Shown: positions 1 through 12,400, counted from the stretch's first letter. The stretch: DNA of 49,133 bases from Blastocladiella britannica (GCA_025349905.2 MU624577.1:1-49133); one strand, 5' to 3'. Notes: generated from the letters alone by a model not told the origin. Numbers and translations are program-made.

Positions 1-136
1 GGGGGGGAAATATGTACGAGGCAATCCAATTGTTTCTTCTCAAAAATATTTATAATAACGGATTAATGAGGTCGGGCACTGCGAGCAAGTAGGGTGAGCG
101 AATTCGAGCCTAATCTGTCACTGGTTGTAGTAGTAT

Positions 137-3100
137 TCACACGCACTCTGTGGAGGTTGTAGTGGAAGGGGTAGTCGGAGTGGAAGGGGTAGTCGGAGTG
201 GAAGGGGTTGCTTCCAGCACCGCAGCATCTGGCTTCTTTCGCGAAAAGCCAAACAATCCGCGGCCTTTGGCCCGCGTCTGCGACGGAGTAGCGGCCGGTG
301 TACCAGTGGACCCTTTGCGCGGACTAGCGCCGGCGCCGAATGCATCAGGAGGAGTCCCACCAGCGGCGTTAGAGGCGGCAGTGGCGGCAGCGGCACCATC
401 GTCCGCGTCAGCCGCACTCGACCCAAACGTGAACCCGAGCTGCACCGCAGACATGCGGTTACGCGACCGCCGGCTCGAGAGCAGCTCCGCCTCGGACGTG
501 GCCTTGGTCCGTCCCAACGCGCGATCAGTATTTTCGTCGCCACCGCCGCCCACGCCGCCTGCACCCCCGTTCGGCTCCAGACCCGTCGAGGAGAACCGGC
601 CACCATTGAGCGGCACCAGCCCCGTAGTCGCGTCGTCATCCCTTGCGTCACCGCCACCAATGGGTCCACCATTGCCATTCATGGACGTGGACGGTTTGAT
701 GCGTGGGCCGGTCGAGAGACTGGGGGCGCTCCCACCCAACCCTGAGCCAAGCGGCGGCTCTTTGGGCTCGGACGCGCCATTCCCGTTGGTCTTGATGTAC
801 GTCTGCACCAAGTCGTCCAGGAACATGGTTCGCGTGCGGCTGTGGAGGCGCAGGAACTTGGGCGATTTGAAGGCGGCGTTCTCGGCGTTGATGACTGCAT
901 AAATCATGTATGGTTTAGGTTATTTGATTATTTGCATATTTGAAAAAAAAAAGTTAGCGTACTCTTGGCCAGTAAAAAGTCGTGGAGCTGACTCGCATTG
1001 ACAAAGAAACCAGCGGGCGGGAGAGAAGGACCAAATGCAGGAACGTCTTGTTGCGTTGCGACGGAAACGCTGTAATAGCATTCACCGTGTCAGTATGCAC
1101 TTCAACAGAAATATAGAAACGCAAACAACGAACCGGTAGCCTTCGGTCCCATTCATGGTCCACGGGCTGACAACGATAAACACTGTCAGGTAATGCGAGC
1201 GCACCATGGCCGGATCAAACCCAAGCCCGGTGCCCGCGCTCGGACTTTCGCTTCCGGGAGTCGACTCATCCAGAAACACCACACACACAATGTCGTTTCC
1301 AATGTGCGACTTGCGCTGGATCTGTTGCGGATCGCGCTCCGAAAAGGGCAGCAGGGTGCTCACATGGAACATAATGTCAAACCCACGGGTCTGCGCGTAA
1401 CACGAGTACTCGCCCATGTTGCCATCTATCAAACACAATGACAACAATCAGAAGAAATCCATGACCGAAATAAAAAAAAAAGTCATAAACGTACGCCGAA
1501 TATCCAACCCGCCATTGAATCCCTCGAACCCCTTGAGCTTGACGCACCGACCAATCAAATCCAGGAACTTGTCAAATGCCGGTGACCCCTCGCGGTTCCC
1601 AAACACTTCCTCCTCGGACCGCTGCCCCCGCCGCATGTACAGCATGCCCACCTTGAGCCGGGGACTCACGCGCATCTCGTCCAACTTGATCAGCTCGTCC
1701 TTGATCTTGTCGTTGACCCGCACCTTGATGAGCTTGCTGACAGGGAACCCTGGCAACACGTACGCGACCGCTTGGCGGCGCGACATTTTCCCGCGTCCAC
1801 GGCCCTTCAACTCATCCTCGTGCGCCTCAAGACGCCAGTCGCGCTCGCGGGTGCGGACCATGACCCGGTACTGGCGGCAATCCGAGTCGACGCGGACGCT
1901 GACAATCACGGGGCCGCTGATGCTTTCCACCGGCGCACCCGTGGCCGCATTGACCGACGCAACGACGGTGCCCGCGTCAATCATGCCAACATAGGACGTG
2001 TGGTCGAACCTGGAAAAAAAGGTCCGGTAATAGAGCGCCTCGACCTCGATCTGTTCCATGACATAGCCATAGTACTCGGATCGGGCCAGTGGTGCAAGAA
2101 GCCGGCGGATCTCTTCGTTGTCGACCACTGGTGATATATTGATTGTATGTTAATGTGACGGTAAAGAAGCGAAAAAAAAAAAATGACGTACAATACGGGT
2201 TCTCGCCCCGCTGTTTGGTTGCGCCCGTGAGCCCAGAAAGCCCAGGGAACGCGGCCACGGCGAGATTCCCCGGCATTCCACTTCCAGGGCGGAGCGGAGC
2301 AGGAGTAAAGCGCCCGCTGTGGCCGCCGGAAGGAGCGCGCGGCCGGTTGTCGGCCATACCCGCCAGGAGCGCCATATTGGGCTGGTTTTCAATGGCGTAT
2401 CCCTCGGCAGCAAAAATCAGGTCGGGCAAGTTGGTTGGAAAAATGAGCGGGGAGCCCGGGGCGCTCAGGGCCCCTACGCCGTCCGGGATATCTCCAAGCG
2501 ACATGGCGCGTTTTTTTGTCGGACTGTGGCGATCGCCGTGCTCGGATGCGCGGCTGTTGCGCGCCAATGGGACGGTTGTCAATCCCGCTGCCGCTGCTGC
2601 TGCAGAGCCGCCAGCTCCACCGAGAAACTCGCCAGCAGACGTGTTTGGCGGCGTCGATGTCAGGAACGTGAACGCGTCCGTGTGTGTAAAGTCGTACAGC
2701 GGCTCACCACTCCGAGTCGCCCCAGCGACCTTGAGCAGTGCCGGCGGCGGCACAATCGAGTCGTGCGAGCGCGCTTTAGGAAGCGTTCCGGTCGACGATC
2801 GCTGCTCAGCCAATCCCAGTCCACGAGGCCGCCGAGAGTTGGCTGCGGCGGTGATCGCTGTTACTACTACTGGTGGGGAAGCGCGAGTCGAAATGCCCAG
2901 CTCACGCGAGGTCGAGAGCGCAGCGACTCGGCCAGAGAGGATACCAGTCGAGGCAGACCGAGTGTGCGGAATAGAAGATGAAAGACTCGAAGTGCTGCTG
3001 ATGGATGTCGGACGGATTGGGCTGACGGGCGCGTTTTCCGGCGTGTGGGCCCGCCCGGTCAGAGCCAGGGGCACGTGCGTGGTCTGCACGCTCGACCGTG

Positions 3101-5174
3101 GACTGTCGTCGGCGGGTGGGAGTGAATGGTCCGAGTGCCGGAGCCCGCCGGCAGAGTGCATGATGGCCATCGGCACCTCCGGCGACAGTGCTTCGCACGA
3201 GGACGACGGTGCGTCAAGCGAGCTAAACGACGACGTGGAGCGCGGTGGGATAACCGTAAAGTCGCCCGACGGCCGCTGAATGAGTCGGCGGCGTCGCGTC
3301 GAGTCTGTGGACGAAGCCGTCGAAATGACAGAGGAGACAGAGGCCCCGGATACGGCGGACGAGGGTCGAATGGGCGCGCTGGTGGCCGAGTGCGCGGAGC
3401 TGCCGCTTGGCGTCGCTGGTCGTGCTGGTTCGTCCCCGGCGCCGATCGGCGGAGGAGAAATGGTAGTCGGTGTCTTTTCGAACGAGTCGCTCGCTGCAGG
3501 CGATGGAATCGGAACGGGAGGAATGTCCTTGTTGGATCCTGCATAATTTCTTTTGAGCACATCATTTATATAAAATGTAAAATAACGACAAAGGGAGGCG
3601 GACCAAATTTGAAAAAAGAACCAATCATGGTCGAGGCAGAAGGACGGCGGGACCGGGAATTCGAGGACGAGCCCGACATGGTGGGTGTGGGCGTCGGAGG
3701 CGTGCCGCCGTGTGTGGGTGGCGGCATGGGTGGCGGGGATACTGGCACATATGAACCATTGACGAGGATGTAGGCGGGCTCGGTGAAAGGGCCAGCAGCG
3801 GCGGCGGTGGTGGTGGCGGAACCTTGCGAAAGACGGTCGCCAGATCCAATCGAAGATCGGCGTTTACCAAACCCAAAGAACGAGCCAGCTGACGATGATT
3901 TTGGAATGGACGATGACGATCCAATGGAATGGACCATCTGCATTGGCTGCGAAGGTACTGGTGCATGAATTGCTGGACTGCCATCGCCGCCACCGCTACC
4001 AGTTCGAGAGAACCCACGCGGTACTGGTGACGTGTCAAACGGCCCAGAAACGACGTTATACCGCGACGTGAGTGCGCCTCGCATCTGGAACGACTCAGAG
4101 CGCGGAGGAACACTCGAGAGCAGCGATGGAGGGTGCGCGACTGGCACATCGCTCTTGCCTCGCGCTGATAGTGGTGGTGGTGGCGGCGGCACCGGTGGGG
4201 CGCGGGTCGACGAAGTGAGGACCGCGGACGTGGATGAAAATGACGACGAGAGCGGCAGTTGGTGCTGATGTTGATATTGGTGGTCCGAGGGGGGAGACCT
4301 GTGTGCAGTCGTCACGTCGGCCGCAGACATGGACATGGCAACGCCCCTGCCCTGGAAATTAAACCCGGGTACTTCGTGTATGGGCGACGACATGTCCTCG
4401 CTCGACGGAATCGACGGGATGGATCCGGACGAGGAATTGCCGCCGCCGACAGTGGGCGATTGTGGACCGTTGCTGCCGGTGCCTCCGTTGCCGGCGCGGC
4501 TCGAGAGCGACTGGGAGCTACCAGAGCCCGTCATGACGGACACGGGGCGGCGCATGGACATGGCAAAAAGCGAGCGCTTGGAGGTGCCCGGGTTGTGCTT
4601 TGTGCAAAAGATGCTGCCATTGAAGGAAATGGCATTGCCAATCGAGAGCGCTTTTCCGCAATGCGAGCATTTGAAGCACTGTGCCATTGCGGATCAGTGA
4701 CTCCATATCTTATGCCAAAAAGAATGCAAGACGAACCGAGCGATGAAAGACAGAGCCGTCAAACGTGCACATTTCCATGGCAAATACCTCCCGACGACAC
4801 ACAATGCAGGTCGGGTTCGGGGGAGCGTGGAATGCAAGAGAGGCGGCCGACATGGTGCGGTGTTCGAGTCGGTCAGAGGTGCCTGCAACCGAGACCGGTC
4901 GTGCGCCGCTCGATCCGTTCGTGAGTGCGGATGCGCGGCGAGGAGCGGCACCGCCGCCGCCGCCTGCATGCGATGAGGTACCAGGCGGCGACTGGTGAAT
5001 AGAGGCCGACATGGTTGCGCGGGACGAGTAGGTGGCCGCCGCAGCGGCGGCGTAGTGCGCAGCGGCAGGGCGAATGTGGCTCTGTGGAACCGAGGGTGGT
5101 ATCTGCATCGACGGCGAGGTGTCGGCGAGCGTGCCCTCTGCGACGGACGGAAGGGATCCAGTGCTGCGTTCCAT
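137..5174 (-). CDS. LIM zinc-finger + Rap-GAP domain protein (Rap/Bud1-type GTPase activator)
   Basis: Seven exons: 5174-4737, 4678-3604, 3538-2192, 2127-1495, 1425-1134, 1069-963, 894-137. All junctions are in phase and give about 1549 aa. The first intron splits one LIM domain at residues 123-174. It has C-x2-C, 17 residues, H-x2-C-x2-C-x2-C, 17 residues, C-x2-H, so all eight zinc ligands are present. Residues about 180-950 are Ser/Pro-rich and probably disordered. A Rap-GAP domain fills about 960-1330 over four exons. Its marks are the EEVFGN...SPAF segment, LKGFEGFNGGLD, IMFHVSTLLPF and HIGNDIV; N1208 is the expected catalytic asparagine 'thumb'. Rap1GAP/SIPA1 proteins speed GTP hydrolysis on Rap-type GTPases, and in a fungus the natural target would be a Rsr1/Bud1-like GTPase (inference). 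LIM domains often bind cytoskeletal proteins. The tail is Gly/Thr-rich. The intron 2 donor (GTCCGC) is the least certain junction. Confidence 0.9.
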
Positions 5175-5548
5175 TTAACGGCGCCAGTGTTACTTTTACT
5201 TTAATTTTTGGTTCCGGGGCAGAGCAGGCAACAGGTGCCGGATTGAAGTATCGCCAAATTAAAAGATTAATAATATGGGTCGTGGGAGCGCTCGCTAGTT
5301 CAGCGACTATTGGGTTTCGTCGTTGTCAGTCGGTCGTCGTCGTCGTTGTCGTTTTCTCGCTGTGTGACGTTGTGCTGCTCGGCAAGTTGATTATTTTTTC
5401 GAGAGATCGAGTATCCACTACCTACCGAAATTGTTCTCGGCTCAAGGGTTTTTCCCCTCCGAATCCGAATCGCGACGAGATAGTATGGATCGGGGAGTAC
5501 CAGGCAAAATACAATATACGAGATGTGTTAAAATTTTCCGATCCCTGC
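5175..5548. promoter_or_regulatory. Intergenic region upstream of the LIM/Rap-GAP gene
   Basis: About 370 bp between the start of the LIM/Rap-GAP gene and the stop of the APSES-like gene, both on the minus strand. It must hold the 3' end of one and the promoter of the other. It contains a GTC/GTT-rich stretch at about 5320-5360. No convincing TATA box or coding exon was found. Confidence 0.4.
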
Positions 5549-8500
5549 TTATGCATCCTCCTCGGTTTCGCTCCCACCACCACCTCTTCTTGCTGTGTGC
5601 AGCCCCAGCGGTGCTCCTACTGGCGGTGGCGGTTTGATTGCACCTCCATTTGCCGACCCTGTCGCGCCGACTCCAACGATCGGCGAGATTGCTCGCACAG
5701 GGGTACTGCCGTTTGCAGGCAACATCTCGCGCATGACGGGTCCACGGCGCTGCGGCACTGAAGCGGCGGCGGCGGTGGTCCGGCGCTTGGCGGCAGCAGT
5801 CGATCGGGGAGCGCTGGTATGAGGCTGCTGGGGCGGCGGTGGCAACAACGACTGGCCGCCACCAACACCATTGGTGATGCTGCTGCCTCGCTTTCGCTTG
5901 GGCATGCCGCTGGTGATTCGCCCGCCGCTCGCCATCGACACCACGGCCGCTAAGGGGTCTTCATAGTCCTGCTGGAGATCGCTTGCGGCAACAGGAGAAT
6001 GAGAGAATCCGTTGGCCATGACAGACTGAATGCTGTCCATGACAGAACCACCCCGCCGGACGGGCGCTGGCACGCTTCCCCAGGTGCCTGTCATTGGCAT
6101 GGGCGTCGGGATCGGCGGCGGCGGCGGGCGGATCGGCGATCCAGCAGCTAGAGCGGCGGCGACGCGAGCGCGCTTGGCCGGGCGGCCTGCGCCGTTGGAC
6201 GATGAGGGAGCTCGCGCCGGTGGGGGTACGGCGCGTGCGGGTTGCGGGGGAGCTGCTGGCTGGCGCTCTTCCTCGTCCTCCGTGGCCTCTTCGTCCGTCG
6301 TGTCGCCCGTTTTCGGCCGCGCTCCAGATGGTAGTGGCAGCGCAATGCTCACGCCTGGATGCGCAAGCGGGGCCCGCGGTGGCGGCGCGTGCACCGCTGC
6401 TGATGGCGGCAGTGGTGGTGGTGGCGGCACCGCATGGACTGGTTGCTGTTTTGCCTGACCGCGTGCAGCAGCTCCCCCTCGGGTAGAGGCAGACGCGGTG
6501 GTGGTGGTCCCAGAAGTGCGGGTACGGCCACGCGTCGACATGCGCGAGGGAGCAGGCGCAGAGGTCATGGTTGGCTGCGCCGACATGAACGCCAGGGAGC
6601 GATCGACAATTGGCTCCACGGGTGCCACAACGACGGCGGCAACGGCTGCGCGCGTGGAGCGACGAGGACGACCGGCAGTGGTCGCTGTTGGCGGGGGAGC
6701 TGTTGTGGCCGGTGCGGACTTGGTGGCAGGGGGTGCGAACACGTTTTTGATTCGAATGATGGTCGGCCGTTTCGGCGGCGAGGGGACGGTTGGCGCCGGC
6801 TGGGCCGTACTTGTAGTAGTCGACACGGGCGAGGGCGCTTGCGGTCGTCGGCCAGGAGCCACGACGTGGACGACGTGCTCATCCGCCGAGCCGCTCGAGT
6901 CGTCCGAGGATGTATCCGAGCCCCCAAACCCAGGTAGATTGCTGCTGCTATTGCTCCTGTTGTTGCTGCTCCTGCTATTGTTGCTGCTGCTGCTGCTGCT
7001 GCTGTTGCTGCCCGTGGACTCGGATCCGGAATCAGAGGAAAAAGAGTCAAAGCCATAACCGTTGTCGAGCATCTGCAGGATCGTAGCGGCCCGGGATCCG
7101 GGTGGGGGAGGCAACGGCGCTCGAATGTCAGGCGTTTGGTTCTTGTCCTGTTTCCCACCGTCCTTGTTGCTGTTGCTCCCGTCGTCATCGTCCGTATCAG
7201 AATCATCGTCGGGCAGCCCCTCGCCACGAATCATGCGCGCAATTTGGTCCGGGTGATGGAGCCGCCGCGGGCTCACGGTGCCAAACGACGGAATGGTGGA
7301 GCCGATGGAGCCGCGCCGGCCCTTGGCATTGGCAGCAGACATACGCGAGTGGGCTTCCGAGTAAAACGAGGCGGGCGTTGGGATACCGACGATTTTGGGA
7401 CGCTGGCCCAGGCGGCGCTTGAGCAGCTGCTCGCGCACCACCGGCGCCAGGGACGCGGACGGCGTCACGGGTGAGGACTCGTTGCTGTTGTTGCCTGGGG
7501 AGCTGGTGGCTGAGGGTGGCTCGAGGATTTGGCCCGTCGACGACACTAGGACCGTGTCCAGAGCCCCAAGGCCGCCGCCGGCCAAACGTGTCGGTTTCTT
7601 TTGCATGAGTAACTCGGCGGCCGATAAGGGCAGGACCGCTGCTGGCGCCACCGAAACGACGGCTTGTCGATCAGTGCCTTCGCCCGCAGTGAGAACCGCC
7701 TCCAAGTGCGTCTGGAGCTGGCGCGGAGGCTCAATGGCGGTAGGTGGAAAGTAATCGTGCAGGTGCGCGTCAAGAAAGGTATCGAGGACAACGTCGATTG
7801 CATAGTCAGCGCTGAGTGCACGAGCGCGACTCAGCGGGATCCAGGTCCCTTCCAGTGAGAGGGGCTGGGGTGGCGCATGTCCATTGGCAAATGGCGTAGG
7901 CGAAGGGGGCGGCGGGAGATGGTTTTGGATGCGGACGCGGTTGCCCTCCAGCGACAGAATGATGGACCGCTCTCGTTCCGACTCGATGCCGCCGGCGCGC
8001 AGCAGCGATCCAGCGTGCACAAACTGTGTTGCGTCCGACCGCCGCATGAGCACAATGTCGGGCGGCCGCGTGTCGGGGTTTGGCGTCGTGGGCGGGATTG
8101 GGCTGCTACTGCCAAAGGCATCTAGGTGCGAGTACGAGTAGGGCGGCGTCGCAATCGAGAGGGACGGCTTGCGCTGGTGGTGCAGCTGCGACGGTGGCGG
8201 GGTCGGCGGTGACGCCTGTGGCAAGCTGGACTGCGCACTGGACGCAAAGCCATGCGACGACCTTGCGGGCGACTTTGGTGGCGGTGGTGGCTGCGTCGGA
8301 TATGGCCGCGATGCACGCCCAGGCCGGAGTTGGGGCAGTGGGAGGACGCAAACATACGCCGAGACGTTCTCCACATGCGTGAGGTAAATGGCAGGCGAGG
8401 ATGCGGGGAGCGGCCGGATCGGACGCACTAGGTGCATGCCTGCGAGTAGTGGCGGCACGACCGATGCATCCACAGCGCTGTCGCCATTCGTCGTCATATG

Positions 8501-9223
8501 GGCCAGGTCCACGTCAAATACGTGTGCGAAAAACGAAGATTGGTCAGAGGCCGTCAGATCCTGGCTCGAAAGCATTGGCCGCTCCCGACCTATTCCGCCA
8601 GGGGTCGGGTGGGCACGATGCATGTGGTGAAGGTCACTGCTCCGCGCGCCGGCGATCCGCGTCGAGATTTTGCGCGACCGCGGGTCATTGTTCCACCCCC
8701 ACGCAACGTTGGAGACGGCCGAGAGCGACGACAGTTTCCGTTTGCGCGTGTGCGGAAGAGGCTGCTGAACCACCACGCGCCTGCTCAGGCTCGACTGCGC
8801 CATGATCGGCGACGAGGTTGGACCGTCCATGTCTGCGAGCACGGCACTCAGGCTTGTTTTGCGCACGCGCGTCTGGCGATCAGACGCGCCGAGCATGGAC
8901 GGTGGAGGCAGCTGTCCCCGCCCGTGTTGTTGTTGTTGCTGCTGCTGCTGCTGCTGTTGGTGATGCTCCTGCCTGCTGACCACCGAGTGTGGTTCTAACA
9001 GCGACGAAGACACTGAGAGGTCATCCGAGGGCAAAAAGAACTGGTCCCCGCCAAAAAATGGCAAATGGTCGGCGGGCGGAGGAGACCATAGGGAATGGGC
9101 GCCAAATGCGGCCGACCGGGACGGCGCGGACGGTGTTGCTGACGACTCGAGGGACAGGCTGAAATCCTGCATGGATCTGCTTGGCTGTGACATATTGTCG
9201 CTATTACTTTTCCTTTTTTCCAT
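5549..9223 (-). CDS. APSES/KilA-N-like DNA-binding regulator, large and mostly disordered
   Basis: Single exon, 1224 aa. Residues about 278-490 resemble the APSES DNA-binding fold. A first strand (IYLTHVENVSAYVCVLPL) is followed, after about 90 Pro/Ser-rich residues, by DIVLMRRSDATQFVHAG, LLRAGGIESERERSIIL and LEGTWIPLSRARAL. This matches the family order 'VMRRSDD..NATQILKVAG...GTWIPLERA'. The usual NATQ is replaced by TQFVHAG, so the recognition surface may be altered. There is poly-Gln at about 88-98, a Ser/Asn tract near 740-780, and AT-hook-like GRP cores (AGRPRRSTR, AGRPAKRARV) in the C-terminal half. I see no ankyrin repeats, so it is not a plain Swi4/Mbp1 orthologue. It is likely nuclear. 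The domain call is by motif only. Confidence 0.65.
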   Translation of the reverse strand: MEKRKSNSDNMSQPSRSMQDFSLSLESSATPSAPSRSAAFGAHSLWSPPPADHLPFFGGDQFFLPSDDLSVSSSLLEPHSVVSRQEHHQQQQQQQQQQQHGRGQLPPPSMLGASDRQTRVRKTSLSAVLADMDGPTSSPIMAQSSLSRRVVVQQPLPHTRKRKLSSLSAVSNVAWGWNNDPRSRKISTRIAGARSSDLHHMHRAHPTPGGIGRERPMLSSQDLTASDQSSFFAHVFDVDLAHMTTNGDSAVDASVVPPLLAGMHLVRPIRPLPASSPAIYLTHVENVSAYVCVLPLPQLRPGRASRPYPTQPPPPPKSPARSSHGFASSAQSSLPQASPPTPPPSQLHHQRKPSLSIATPPYSYSHLDAFGSSSPIPPTTPNPDTRPPDIVLMRRSDATQFVHAGSLLRAGGIESERERSIILSLEGNRVRIQNHLPPPPSPTPFANGHAPPQPLSLEGTWIPLSRARALSADYAIDVVLDTFLDAHLHDYFPPTAIEPPRQLQTHLEAVLTAGEGTDRQAVVSVAPAAVLPLSAAELLMQKKPTRLAGGGLGALDTVLVSSTGQILEPPSATSSPGNNSNESSPVTPSASLAPVVREQLLKRRLGQRPKIVGIPTPASFYSEAHSRMSAANAKGRRGSIGSTIPSFGTVSPRRLHHPDQIARMIRGEGLPDDDSDTDDDDGSNSNKDGGKQDKNQTPDIRAPLPPPPGSRAATILQMLDNGYGFDSFSSDSGSESTGSNSSSSSSSNNSRSSNNRSNSSSNLPGFGGSDTSSDDSSGSADEHVVHVVAPGRRPQAPSPVSTTTSTAQPAPTVPSPPKRPTIIRIKNVFAPPATKSAPATTAPPPTATTAGRPRRSTRAAVAAVVVAPVEPIVDRSLAFMSAQPTMTSAPAPSRMSTRGRTRTSGTTTTASASTRGGAAARGQAKQQPVHAVPPPPPLPPSAAVHAPPPRAPLAHPGVSIALPLPSGARPKTGDTTDEEATEDEEERQPAAPPQPARAVPPPARAPSSSNGAGRPAKRARVAAALAAGSPIRPPPPPIPTPMPMTGTWGSVPAPVRRGGSVMDSIQSVMANGFSHSPVAASDLQQDYEDPLAAVVSMASGGRITSGMPKRKRGSSITNGVGGGQSLLPPPPQQPHTSAPRSTAAAKRRTTAAAASVPQRRGPVMREMLPANGSTPVRAISPIVGVGATGSANGGAIKPPPPVGAPLGLHTARRGGGGSETEEDA
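6946..7012. repeat. GCT/GTT trinucleotide-rich tract in the coding region
   Basis: Imperfect run of TTG, CTG and ATT triplets on the plus strand. On the coding (minus) strand it encodes the Ser/Asn tract of the APSES-like protein. Probably length-variable between strains. Confidence 0.7.
8928..8965. repeat. CTG/TTG triplet repeat encoding poly-glutamine
   Basis: Tract of TTG and CTG triplets on the plus strand, read as CAG/CAA on the minus strand. It encodes about eleven consecutive glutamines near residue 90 of the APSES-like protein. Confidence 0.8.
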
Positions 9224-9494
9224 TTACTATCGCATGAGTCGGCGTGGACGGGGGGACAGGATTCGCGACGAGAAAGTAATAATAAAAATAGCAATGAGAA
9301 ATTAGTCGTACCCGCTCGCCAGTTAATGGTGAGGTATACGAAGGCAGGGGGGCCCGAGCGGGCAGGAGTGGCACGCGATATAAAGTTCGGGCGTGGCAGG
9401 GGTAGCGTGGGCCGAGGACGCAGAGATCAGCGTTTTGCTGGGCAGCCAAAAACAATGAAGTTTGTCGCAAAAAGAGAGAGAAATTTATGTGAAA

Positions 9495-12400
9495 TCACAA
9501 AGCCGACAGTTCGCCAAGAGCGGCGGCAACCTCTGCACGAATCTCGGTCGATGTCTGGTTATCGTTGGCAGGCGCAAGGTAGTAGTTGAGGACTGCCAGG
9601 AGCTGCGGCTTGGCGCTCGAGACCAGCATGCGCGCCACGGGCGTGGCATTGATGGCGGCGACGTGCACGATACGCGTCAACAGCGCCAACGTCGGCTTGT
9701 TCTCCTGGAAGTCGGTGCGGATGGGCATGTTGTTGACCACGTGCGCCACCGCCTCGCCGTGGGTCGCCCACGCGTCGCCACGTAGCAGCGCGCGCGCAAT
9801 GGCGCCCGTGGCATTGTCGCGCTCCGACTCGTTGGGCGACGCCGACGCGTGCGACGCCAGTTGGTTGGCCAGCGCCGACACATCGGTCGGTACCTCCGAG
9901 TACTCGGCGAGCAGGCCCATGCCCCAGCACGCGTTGGACCGCACCTCGGCCTCGCCGTCGCGCAGCGCACGAGCGAAAATCGCCGCCAGGTCCTTGTGCC
10001 ATGGCGTCACGCCGGCCTTGGCGCCGTCAATCACATCTGCCATGGTCCCGACCGCCATCGAACGCTCCGAGACGGCCGACGACGCCTTAAAGTACTTGGA
10101 CAGCTGCTGCAGGAACCGCGGGCCGAGCGGCGCAAACAGTGGGCCGCCGAGCGCATGGGCAAACGCGCCGACAAGGTCGCCCGCCGAGCCAATCAGCAGC
10201 GCGTCAAACTCGGTCATGTCCTCCGACTCGTCCTCGTCCTCGTCATCGTCGTCCTGCTGCGACAGCTGCTTGCGCTCAAAGATGGCAATCACCAAGTTCG
10301 CGAGCGCCTCCAGGTGACCCTGGCCCTGCAAGACCACGGGGCCCATGTGGCGGATGGCGGCCTGCAACGCGTCGCAAATCTCGTACGCGACCATGCGCTC
10401 GTCCTCCTCCTCGAGCATCTTGACCACCGCGTCCACGGTCTTGAACGTCAGGCCAGCCACGTCGTCGTGGACGGGCGCCTGCAGGGGCAGACCGGCGACC
10501 CAGTCGGCGGGCAGCGACAGATCGTACATGCACACCAGCACCTTGAACAGGCCATGCACCACCGACTTGCGCACCGCGTCGTGGTAGTGGTCCGTGTGGC
10601 TGAACATGGCGGCCAAAGTCGCCTCCAGGTAGGGCATGAACGCCGGGCCGGTGCTCTCGCACAGGTCGGCAAGCACATCCAGTGCGGTCGACTTTTCCTC
10701 GGCGATGGCCGACATGACTTTGAGGTGGTTGTTGTTATCTTCCTCGTCGTCGTCATCGTCGCTTTCCTCCATGAGCGACTCCTCGGCGGCAGCGGCAGCG
10801 GCGGCAGCAGCAAGGCCAGCAGCAGTGTTCGCCTGCTTGGACGGCGACGGCGCAGCGGCCATGCCCACGGGCTGGCTGTCCTCGTCCACGTCATCGTCAA
10901 AGAAGTTTTCGGCGGTGCCAATCGTCTCGAGCAGGTGGGGCACCAGCTGCGGGAGGAACGCCACAAACTCTTGCTTGTACACGCGCGAGAGGATCCCAAA
11001 GAAGCAGAACGCGCACTCGCGGAGCTTGGGGTGGTCCTTGAAGTTCATCGAGTTGCCGGCAAGGCGCATCGACTCGTCCAGCAGCGGGCGGAAGAGCTCG
11101 GCGCCTACCGCGTCGGCAATGGCGCACATCGAGTCGGTGGCAATCCCGCGCAGCAGCATCTCGTCCTTGTCCTCCGACTCGATCGCCATCAGGTGGAGCA
11201 CCGTGGGCGCGACAGCGTCAAAGTACGGGATAAACTGCTTGTCGGCGGCGTTGGCAACCGAGCCGATCGCGCCAACGACAGTCTGGCGAATCTCGACATT
11301 GTCCACGGCGATGAGGTGGCCCAGGCCATTCATGAGTTCCGCCAGGTACGGCAGAATGTCGTCGCCCATACCGTCCAGCAGGGCATCCAGCGACGACGTG
11401 GCGGCCGCGAGCACCTTGGGCTGCGAGAGGTCCTGCATGAGAGCGAACAGGGCGGGCAGGATCAGGGTGTGCATCTTGGCCACATCCTCGAACGCGTCGA
11501 TGAACGAGCCCACCGCCAGGCACGCGGCGCGGCGGACACGCGCGTCCGCATCGCCCATGAGCGGCAGAATCATGTTGGTGAGAATGCCGGCGGCGTGCGG
11601 GCGCAGCGAGTCGGTGCACGAGTCGTACACGATCGAGAGCAGGATCATGGCGCCGCGACGAGCACCAATCGACGAGCTGTCGGCGGCCATGGATGCGATA
11701 CCGCTCGAGAGCTGGGCAAAGTACTGTGCGGGCGGCACCTCAGAGGCAATGGCGTGCACCACACGAAGGCCGATGCGGAACGGCGTGTCGTCCGCGTCGT
11801 CGTCGGCCTCGTCCTCCTCGTCGAGCTCGCTCGAGGTCAGCAGGCCAGCGCGCAAGATGGGCTCCACCAGCTGCAGCTTCACGATACGCGTGCGCCTGTA
11901 CACGGGCAGCAGCGAGAGCAGGTTGCCAGCCATGATGCGGATTTCCTCCGAGAGCGAGGTGGCGGTGAAGGTGGCGGTGAAGAACTCGACGAGCGGGCGG
12001 AGGTGGGGGTTAAGGAGCGGTGCCTCGGACGCAAGGAGGTTGTCGAGCACCACAAAGCCCTGCGCGGCGTGGTCCTCGTTGCCCTCGGCGATGGCTGCTT
12101 GCAGGATGCCGACCATGGCCGGCACCTGGTCCTGGAAGAACCGCACCATTGCCTTGTCCTCGCTCGTGACAGCGTCCGAGATTTCGGCTTTTTCCGTTTA
12201 AAGGGTCAGCGACCTGATCAACCAAATAAAAAAAAAGGAGACAAAAATACCAAGGGCAGACATGGTGTTCAGCTGCACGGTGCGCGACTCGGGATCGGCC
12301 AGAGCCGCCGAGAGAGCGTTGAGCATCTCGGCAGCGTGGGGCTCAATCGCGTCCAGCATGAGCGCCTCCATGAGCGCCTTGATCGCGAGCGATGCGACCT

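Noticed and set aside
2143..3279. A 378-codon plus-strand frame opposite the LIM/Rap-GAP gene
   Set aside because: The minus strand has an in-phase seven-exon gene with two recognised domains; the plus frame has no domain and fits antisense composition.
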